From positions 1 through 47,116 of the forward strand of contig DATKQY010000038.1 of NCBI GenBank assembly GCA_035532475.1: 47,116 bases of DNA, given 5' to 3'. The translations under genes and the position numbers were made by a program. Origin of the DNA: DATKQY01 sp035532475 (GTDB lineage Bacteria; Actinomycetota; Acidimicrobiia; Acidimicrobiales; Bog-793). Numbering within the stretch: the stretch's first letter is position 1; the number at the start of each line of letters is the position of its first letter. This document shows positions 41,884 through 47,116 of the stretch, one piece after another. Below the pieces are notes generated by a model that made no database searches, was not told the DNA's origin, and saw only the letters and a program-made list of their open reading frames with translations.

Positions 41884-42541
41884 GCTCGGCGCCCTCGACG
41901 CGACGGAACGAGCGGCGGCCGCTGCCCCGCGCGAGCACTCCGGCCTCGAGGTCGTTCGCCGCGAGGGTCCGGTCCGGCCCCGCCAGGGCGGCGACACACG
42001 CCTTCAGCGCCTCGGCGAGCGACCAGCCGTCGCGCAGCGACTGGTCCAGCCGGCCGGCGATGACGTCGGCGTCGCCGCCGAGGACGGTCGCCCGCTCCTC
42101 GTCGACGACCGTGCCGTCGTAGGCGATGTGGTACAGCCGGTTCTCGTCGTTGGTCGTGCCGAGCTCGGCGACGAGGATCTCGACCTCGAGGGGCTTCATC
42201 TCGTGGGTGAAGACCTGCCCGAGGTACTGCGCGTACACGTTGGCGAGCGAACGGGCGTCCACGTCCTCTCGCGAGTAGGCGTAGCCCTTCGTGTCGGCGT
42301 GGCGGATGCCGGCGACCCGCAGCTGGTCGAACTCGTTGTACTTGCCGACGCCGGCGAAGGCGACACGGTCGTAGATCTCGCTGATCTTGTGGAGCGTGCG
42401 TGACGGGTTCTCCGCCACGATGAGGATCCCGTCGTCGAAGGTCACCGCCACGAGGGCACGGCCACGGGCGATGCCCTTCTGCGCGTACTCGGCCCGGTCC
42501 TTCATCACCTGCTCGGGCGCGACGTAGTAGGGCATCGTCAT
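41861..42541 (-). CDS. prcA: 20S proteasome alpha subunit
   Basis: This is a 226-residue, catalytically inactive subunit that forms the outer gating rings. The N-terminal segment MTMPYYVAPEQVMKDRAEYAQKGIARGR is typical of actinobacterial PrcA, whose first residues close the pore until Mpa docks. ALVAVTFDDGILIVAENPSRTLHKI and RVAFAGVGKYNEFDQLR follow the family. The C-terminus is relatively short, without a long acidic tail. ATG 42541 has GGAGGTGA 6 nt upstream and overlaps the prcB stop by 4 bp, so alpha and beta are made together. The 3' end overlaps the DUF2007 gene. Confidence 0.97.
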   Translation of the reverse strand: MTMPYYVAPEQVMKDRAEYAQKGIARGRALVAVTFDDGILIVAENPSRTLHKISEIYDRVAFAGVGKYNEFDQLRVAGIRHADTKGYAYSREDVDARSLANVYAQYLGQVFTHEMKPLEVEILVAELGTTNDENRLYHIAYDGTVVDEERATVLGGDADVIAGRLDQSLRDGWSLAEALKACVAALAGPDRTLAANDLEAGVLARGSGRRSFRRVEGAELSALLAS

Positions 42542-43362
42542 TCGACGTCACCTCCTGAGAGGCTCCCGGGCGCTTCGCGCCGCCCGAGCACGGCCGCGAA
42601 CCGCTCGGCGACCTCGCGCTCCTCGACGGGGGTGAACCCCCGCTGGTCGACGGTGGCGACGAGCGGGTAGATGCCGCGAAGCGGGTCCGGACCGCCCGTC
42701 GCGGCGTCCTCGTCGGCCGCCTCATAGAGCGCCTTCACCGCCAGCTCGACGGCCTCGTCGCGCGTCATGTCCGGGTGAAAGCCGAGCTTGATCGTCGTCT
42801 TGGCATCGCGCCCGCCCGAGCCGGTCGCGTGGAAGTCGGTCTCCTCGTAGCGGCCGCCCGTCACGTCGTAGGTGAAGATGCGGCCGGTCTGGCGGCGTGT
42901 GTCCCAGCCGGCGAAGAGCGGCACGACGGCGAGGCCCTGCATCGCCATGGGCAGGTGCGAGCGCACCATCTGGGAGAGCTGGTTCGCCTTGCCCTCCAGG
43001 CTCAGCGCCGCCCCCTCGACCTTCTCGTAGTGCTCGAGCTGGGTCTGGAAGAGTCGCACCATCTCGATCGCCGGGCCCGCGGCGCCGGCGATGGCGATGG
43101 CGGAGTACCGGTCGGCCGGGAAGACCTTCTCGATGCTGCGGTGCGCGATGCTCACGCCCTCGGTCGCCCGGCGGTCCCCCGCCATCACGACGCCGTCGAC
43201 GTAGCGCAAGGCGGCGATCGTCGTGGCGTGGCGCACCTCGATCGCCGGCGGCGCGCCGCCAGCTCCGGCGCCGGGCAGCGGGACCTCGGGCCGGACGCGC
43301 CGTAGCAGCTCGGCGAAGCTCGGCCCCGGGTCGTCGGCGGCCGGGAACAGGTAGAGGCTCAT
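42538..43362 (-). CDS. prcB: 20S proteasome beta subunit
   Basis: This 274-residue precursor should lose its 46-residue propeptide to expose Thr47 as the N-terminal nucleophile. Counting from Thr47 as 1, the catalytic Asp17 (AGDRRAT) and Lys33 (RSIEKVF) are exactly placed. The segment GSGGRDAKTTIK also fits the family's Ser-Gly region. The residue before the cleaved bond is Ala46, where mycobacterial PrcB has Gly. ATG 43362 stands 9 nt after a TAGGGT box (43372-43377), so prcBA may have its own leaderless promoter besides that of the dop-pup genes. Confidence 0.97.
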   Translation of the reverse strand: MSLYLFPAADDPGPSFAELLRRVRPEVPLPGAGAGGAPPAIEVRHATTIAALRYVDGVVMAGDRRATEGVSIAHRSIEKVFPADRYSAIAIAGAAGPAIEMVRLFQTQLEHYEKVEGAALSLEGKANQLSQMVRSHLPMAMQGLAVVPLFAGWDTRRQTGRIFTYDVTGGRYEETDFHATGSGGRDAKTTIKLGFHPDMTRDEAVELAVKALYEAADEDAATGGPDPLRGIYPLVATVDQRGFTPVEEREVAERFAAVLGRREAPGSLSGGDVE

Positions 43363-43371
43363 CGTCGCAGA

Positions 43372-43377
43372 ACCCTA
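43372..43377 (-). promoter_or_regulatory. -10 box in front of prcB
   Basis: TAGGGT on the minus strand ends 9 nt before the prcB ATG, inside the 44-bp gap after pup. No Shine-Dalgarno is present there, which fits leaderless translation of prcB. Confidence 0.4.
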
Positions 43378-43406
43378 GCGGGCACCGCAGCGATGCCGCA
43401 CCGGGC

Positions 43407-43610
43407 CTACTGGCCGCCCTTTTGGACGTAGTTCCGGACGAACTCCTCCGCGTTGTCCTCGAGCACCTCGTCGATCTCGTCGAGCAGATCGTCGATCTCG
43501 GCCTTGAGCTTCTCGCCCTTCTCGGTCGACTGAGGGGCGTCGTCCTCCTCGACCTCGTGTGTCGTCTCACGCTGGGGCGCCGGACGCCGCTTCAGCTCCC
43601 GTTCTGGCAT
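43407..43610 (-). CDS. pup: Prokaryotic ubiquitin-like protein Pup
   Basis: This is a 67-residue intrinsically disordered modifier. The N-terminal half is charged and flexible. The C-terminal half holds the coiled-coil/PafA- and Mpa-binding helix (KLKAEIDDLLDEIDEVLEDNAEEFVRNYVQKGGQ, residues 34-67). It ends in Gly-Gly-Gln, so Dop must deamidate the Gln to Glu before PafA can use it. ATG 43610 has GGGGAGG about 9 nt upstream. It lies 15 bp after dop and 44 bp before prcB. Confidence 0.98.
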   Translation of the reverse strand: MPERELKRRPAPQRETTHEVEEDDAPQSTEKGEKLKAEIDDLLDEIDEVLEDNAEEFVRNYVQKGGQ

Positions 43611-43625
43611 TGGCTCTCGCCTCCC

Positions 43626-45113
43626 CTACCCGCCGAGGCGCCGGAGCAGCTCGGCGGGGCTACCGCATCCGTCGAAGAGCGTATCGACATGCGCCGCGCT
43701 CCCCCGCACCGGGTCCATCATCGGCACCCGCCGAAGCGGGTCCTCGCCGAGGTCGAAGACGATGGAGTCCCAGTTGGCGGCCACGATGGCGGGAGCGAAG
43801 CGCTTCAGGCACTCGCCCCGGAAATATGCGCGCGTCGTCGGCGGGGCGTCGCTCACCGCCGCCTCCACCTCCTCGGCCGTCACGATCCGCTCCATCGCCA
43901 ACCGGCGGAAGAGCGAGCGGTCCGGCCGCATGTCGTGGTACTGCAGGTCGAGCGCGGCGACCCGGTGGTCGTCGAGCCCGCAGCCGTGGCGGTCGCAGTA
44001 CGCGGCGATCAGCTCGCGCTTTGCCACCCAGTCGAGCTGGTGGCGCAGCGACGCCGGGTCGGACTCCAGCGCGACGAGGACGGACTCCCAGCGTTCGAGG
44101 ATCTCGTCGCCGGCCCCGTCGGGGCCGAGGTGGTGCAGGCCACGCTCCTCGGCGTACTTTCGCGCCACGTCGTAGAGCTCCCACTGCACCTCGAGGGCGG
44201 TCGCCGAGGTGCCGTCCTCGAGCTCCACCGTCCCATGCAGCGTCGGGTCGTGGCTGATGGCGTGGATGGCCCGCACCGGGTTGGCGAGCACGACCTCGCG
44301 CGCCCCGAACGCGTCGTCCTCGACGAGCAGCAGGAGCAGCGCGGTGACGCCAACCTTGAGGAACGTCGCCACCTCGGCAAGGTTGGCGTCGCCGGTGATC
44401 ACGTGCAGCCGCCGGTACTTCTGCGCGTCGGCGTGCGGCTCGTCGCGGGTGTTCACGATCGGGCGCTTCAGCGTCGTCTCGAGGCCGATCTCCTCCTCGA
44501 AGAAGTCCGCCCGCTGACTGATCTCGAAGCCGCTGCCCCGGCGGCCCTCCTCCTCGCAGCCGATCTTTCCGGCGCCGGCGTACACCTGGCGCGTGACGAG
44601 GTGCGCGCAGAGCTGGTGGGCGACGCGCGGGAACGGCACGGCCCGGTCGACGAGGTAGTTCTCGTGGCAGCCGTAGGAGTTGCCCTTGCCGTCGCTGTTG
44701 TTCTTGTAGACGACGATCTCCTCGCCCGGGGCCATGAGCCGCCGGGCGGCCGCCATCGAGCGCTCGAGCACGAGCTCGCCGGCCTTGTCGTGCGCGACGA
44801 GCTGACGGGCGGTCGAGCACTCCGGGGTGGAGTACTCGGGGTGCGCGTGGTCGACGTAGTAGCGGGCGCCGTTGGTGAGGACGGTGTTCACGAGGTGCTT
44901 CTCGACCTCGGGCGCCATCGCCCCGTCGCGCACGTAGCCACGGGCGTCGCGCCCGGGGGACTCGTCCTCGAAGTCCCAGCCGACCCGGCCGGCGAGCTCG
45001 GAGAGGTAGCCGTTGATCAGCAGCGACGAGGCCGTCGTGGGGTTGGCGTCGCGCGAGCCGACCACCTGGATCCCGTACTCGGTCTCGATGCCGCAGACCT
45101 TGGTGATGCCCAC
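43626..45113 (-). CDS. dop: Pup deamidase/depupylase Dop
   Basis: This is a 495-residue PafA paralogue that deamidates Pup-Gln and also removes Pup from conjugates. The N-terminus (TKVCGIETEYGIQ) and the following loop with DESPGRDARGY are Dop features absent from PafA. HAHPEYSTPECST, YKNNSDGKGNSYGCHENYL, INTRDEPHADA and LHVITGDANLAE are shared ATP- and Pup-binding motifs. The GTG start at 45113 is 7 nt after TAGCGT (45121-45126), suggesting a leaderless message starting between mpa and dop. It precedes pup by 15 bp, as in mycobacteria. Confidence 0.97.
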   Translation of the reverse strand: MGITKVCGIETEYGIQVVGSRDANPTTASSLLINGYLSELAGRVGWDFEDESPGRDARGYVRDGAMAPEVEKHLVNTVLTNGARYYVDHAHPEYSTPECSTARQLVAHDKAGELVLERSMAAARRLMAPGEEIVVYKNNSDGKGNSYGCHENYLVDRAVPFPRVAHQLCAHLVTRQVYAGAGKIGCEEEGRRGSGFEISQRADFFEEEIGLETTLKRPIVNTRDEPHADAQKYRRLHVITGDANLAEVATFLKVGVTALLLLLVEDDAFGAREVVLANPVRAIHAISHDPTLHGTVELEDGTSATALEVQWELYDVARKYAEERGLHHLGPDGAGDEILERWESVLVALESDPASLRHQLDWVAKRELIAAYCDRHGCGLDDHRVAALDLQYHDMRPDRSLFRRLAMERIVTAEEVEAAVSDAPPTTRAYFRGECLKRFAPAIVAANWDSIVFDLGEDPLRRVPMMDPVRGSAAHVDTLFDGCGSPAELLRRLGG

Positions 45114-45120
45114 GGGGGCG

Positions 45121-45126
45121 ACGCTA
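45121..45126 (-). promoter_or_regulatory. -10 box in front of dop
   Basis: TAGCGT on the minus strand ends 7 nt before the dop GTG in the 57-bp gap after mpa. It supports separate, leaderless transcription of dop-pup. Confidence 0.4.
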
Positions 45127-45170
45127 GTGGACCGACGCCCTCGGCCTTGTCGCGCGGCGCGCTGCGGCGC

Positions 45171-46901
45171 TCATAGGTACTGGCCGGTGCCCACCCGCTC
45201 GATCGCGCGTCCGCCGCGGGTCTCGTCCCCGTGGTCGAAGATCGTGCGGACGTAGACGATCCGCTCGCCCTTCTTGCCGGAGATCTTCGCCCAGTCGTCG
45301 GGGTTCGTCGTGTTCGGGAGGTCTTCGTTCTCCTTGTACTCCTGCTTGATCGACTCGAGCAGGTCGTCGAGGCGGATGCCCCGGCCCTCGCCGGCGAGGG
45401 TCCGTTTGATGGCGAGCTTCTTCGCGCGCCGGACGATGTTCTCGATCATGGCGCCGGAGGCGAAGTCCTTGAAGTAGAGGATCTCCTTGTCGCCGTTCTG
45501 GTAGGTGACCTCGAGGAAGCGGTTCTCGTCGTCGGCCCGGTACATCTCGGCCACGGTGCGCTCGATGATCGCCTGCACGGCCTTGCCCGGGTCGCCGCCG
45601 CCGAGCTCGGCCACGTCGCCGGCGTCGAGCGGCAGCTCCGCGGTGAGGTAGCGGGCGAAGATCTGCTGCGCGGCGACCTCGCCGGGCCGCTCGATCTTGA
45701 TCTTCACGTCGAGGCGGCCGGGGCGCAGGATCGCCGGGTCGATCAGGTCCTCCCGGTTGGAGGCGCCGATGACGATCACGTCGCGCAACGTCTCCACCCC
45801 GTCGATCTCGGCGAGGAGCTGGGGCACGATCGTCGACTCGATGTCCGAGCTGATGCCGGTGCCGCGCGTGCGGAACAGCGAGTCCATCTCGTCGAAGAAG
45901 ACGATGACGGGCACGCCCTCCTCGGCCTTCTCACGGGCCCGCTGGAAGACGAGGCGGATCTGGCGCTCGGTCTCGCCGACGTACTTGTTGAGCAGCTCCG
46001 GGCCCTTGATGTTCAAGAAGTAGCTGCGGACGTTGACGTTGCCCGTCAGCTCCCCGACCTTCTTCGCGAGCGAGTTGGCCACGGCCTTCGCGATCAGGGT
46101 CTTGCCGCACCCCGGGGGGCCGTAGAGCAAGATGCCCTTCGGCGCGGGCAGCTGGTGCTGCGCGAACAGCTCGCGATGCAGGTACGGCAGCTCCACGGCG
46201 TCGGTGATCGCCTCGATCTGCTCGTCGAGGCCCCCGATGTCGGCGTAGGTGATGTCGGGCACCTCTTCGAGGACGACCTCCTCGATCTCGGGCCGGGGCA
46301 GCTTTTCGAGCAGGAGCCCGGTGCGGATGTCCATCAGGACGCTGTCGCCCGCGCGCAGCTTCGTGCCGACGATGGCGTCGGAGAGCTCGACGACCCGCTC
46401 CTCGTCGGCGCGCCCGACGATGAGCGCCCGACGTCCGTCCTCGAGGACCTCCGAGACCGTCACGACCTCGCCGGCGCACTCGTAACCCCGGGCGAGGACG
46501 ACGTTGAGCGACTCGTTGAGCACGATCTCCTGGCCGCGCGCGAGCTCGGCCCCGTTGATGCCCGGGTGGATCGCGACGCGCATCTTCCGCCCGGAGGCGA
46601 AGACGTCGACCGTCCCGTCCTCGTTCGCCTGCAGGAACGTGCCGTACGCGCTCGGTGGCCGGGTGAGCTTGTCGACCTCGTCACGCAGCGCCGCGATGTT
46701 CTCCTTCGCCTGCTGGAGGGTGAACGTCAGCTTCTCGTTCTGCGAGAGCGCCTGGGCCAGCTGGCCCTTCACCTCGAGCAGCCGCTCTTCCAGTACGCGG
46801 ACGCGCGCCGGCGCCTCGGACAGGCGGTGGCGCAGCTCCGCCACGTCCTGCTCGGCCGCCTCGGCCCGAGTCCGCAGCTCGGCGAGCTTGTCGTCGTCCA
46901 T
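45171..46901 (-). CDS. mpa: Proteasome-activating AAA+ ATPase Mpa/ARC
   Basis: This 576-residue hexameric unfoldase feeds pupylated proteins to the 20S core. The N-terminal coiled coil (residues 4-80) captures Pup. The tandem OB region (about 85-205) has the segment VDVFASGRKMRVAI. The AAA domain has Walker A GPPGCGKT (261-268), Walker B FFDEMD (335-340) and IGASNREDLIDPAILRPGR. The C-terminus ends in Gln-Tyr-Leu, the tail that docks into PrcA pockets. ATG 46901 is chosen because the coiled coil starts there and AAGGAGG lies 11 nt upstream; a frame from 46982 adds unconserved sequence. A TAGGGT box at 46948-46943 may be its -10. Confidence 0.97.
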   Translation of the reverse strand: MDDDKLAELRTRAEAAEQDVAELRHRLSEAPARVRVLEERLLEVKGQLAQALSQNEKLTFTLQQAKENIAALRDEVDKLTRPPSAYGTFLQANEDGTVDVFASGRKMRVAIHPGINGAELARGQEIVLNESLNVVLARGYECAGEVVTVSEVLEDGRRALIVGRADEERVVELSDAIVGTKLRAGDSVLMDIRTGLLLEKLPRPEIEEVVLEEVPDITYADIGGLDEQIEAITDAVELPYLHRELFAQHQLPAPKGILLYGPPGCGKTLIAKAVANSLAKKVGELTGNVNVRSYFLNIKGPELLNKYVGETERQIRLVFQRAREKAEEGVPVIVFFDEMDSLFRTRGTGISSDIESTIVPQLLAEIDGVETLRDVIVIGASNREDLIDPAILRPGRLDVKIKIERPGEVAAQQIFARYLTAELPLDAGDVAELGGGDPGKAVQAIIERTVAEMYRADDENRFLEVTYQNGDKEILYFKDFASGAMIENIVRRAKKLAIKRTLAGEGRGIRLDDLLESIKQEYKENEDLPNTTNPDDWAKISGKKGERIVYVRTIFDHGDETRGGRAIERVGTGQYL

Positions 46902-46942
46902 CTCCGGGACCACCTCCTTGCGGTGCACGCCCCTTCGAGCGG

Positions 46943-46948
46943 ACCCTA
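46943..46948 (-). promoter_or_regulatory. Putative -10 box of mpa
   Basis: TAGGGT on the minus strand lies about 42 nt before the mpa ATG. With AAGGAGG between, this gene would have a short conventional leader, unlike dop and prcB. Confidence 0.3.
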
Positions 46949-46993
46949 CACCGGGGGCGCCGGGCGTCGCGCGCTCCCGCATTGACTCATCGG

Positions 46994-47040
46994 AAACCTC
47001 CGCGTAGATCGCATCGTTGCCTCACGTAAAACCTCCGCGT
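46994..47040 (+). repeat. Direct repeat pair at the probable end of an insertion element
   Basis: AAACCTCCGCGT occurs at 46994-47005 and again at 47029-47040, with a 35-bp period. Tandem binding sites near one end are usual for transposase-recognised termini of IS elements, and a transposase-like frame begins 28 bp further on. The exact element boundary cannot be placed. Confidence 0.45.
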
Positions 47041-47068
47041 CGGTGACGCCGCGAACTACGCCTGATCG

Positions 47069-47116
47069 ATGGAGCTTTCGATGGGTGAGCGACGCGCGGT
47101 CACGAACAAGATGGCC
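47069..47116 (+). CDS. Start of a transposase/integrase-like gene, cut by the window end
   Basis: An open frame runs from ATG 47069 (or 47081) to the end of the window. The 12 residues from 47081 (MGERRAVTNKMA) match, as I recall them, the N-terminus of a family of actinobacterial IS transposases with an integrase core that begin MGERRAVT. Only 16 codons are visible, so no catalytic DDE residues can be checked. Divergent from mpa. Confidence 0.4.
   Translation, partial: MELSMGERRAVTNKMA

Overview
The window is about 47 kb of very GC-rich DNA (codon third positions nearly all G or C) from an actinobacterium. Three things place it there. It has a complete Pup-proteasome locus (mpa/arc, dop, pup, prcB, prcA, pafA). 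It has a DUF4193 zinc-ribbon protein and an F420-type PPOX protein. Its promoters are of the leaderless actinobacterial kind, with TANNNT boxes 7-10 nt before start codons. The loss of pafB/pafC, the GT and membrane gene content and the general sequence style suggest a deep-branching lineage such as Acidimicrobiia rather than a mycobacterium or streptomycete; that placement is inference.

Positions 1-20,500 are a mosaic of small metabolic and regulatory units. They hold an SDR oxidoreductase; a MoxR-DUF58-DUF4129 membrane-associated operon ending in a PPOX-family protein, apparently led by a leaderless mini-ORF; and a PrmC-related methyltransferase. Next come a Doc/ribbon-helix-helix toxin-antitoxin pair with a clear palindromic operator, a nitronate-monooxygenase-like enzyme with an MFS transporter, and a small serine-triplet repeat protein. 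A fused two-subunit (2Fe-2S plus molybdopterin) hydroxylase follows behind a serine-glyoxylate aminotransferase. The rest of this part holds an AlkB-like dioxygenase with an ABM monooxygenase, a zinc alcohol dehydrogenase, a membrane protein with a GntR/YtrA regulator, and a hemerythrin-domain protein with a four-helix membrane protein.

Positions 21,250-27,795 form a tight four-gene operon. It encodes a secreted, C-terminally anchored BcsB-like protein, an unrecognised polytopic protein with an extracytoplasmic domain, a processive GT2 synthase (XagB/BcsA-like, no PilZ) and a GT39-like membrane glycosyltransferase. It looks like an envelope polysaccharide synthesis and export machine, and it is my best candidate for something undescribed. 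It is followed by an ABC exporter in convergent orientation, a 665-residue low-complexity protein, and a compact operon of DUF4193 protein, conserved protein, GNAT and Nudix genes. The GNAT frame lacks an obvious start.

Positions 34,312-46,901 are the proteasome and protein-export block, nearly all on the minus strand: mpa, dop, pup, prcB, prcA, then pafA, lepB, tatA/B, tatC, a HelY helicase and a double-domain ThyX-like protein. The order matches the mycobacterial locus, except that lepB sits where pafB-pafC would be. A DUF2007 gene lies on the opposite strand between prcA and pafA. At the right edge a transposase-like reading frame begins behind a pair of direct repeats, so a mobile element probably abuts mpa.
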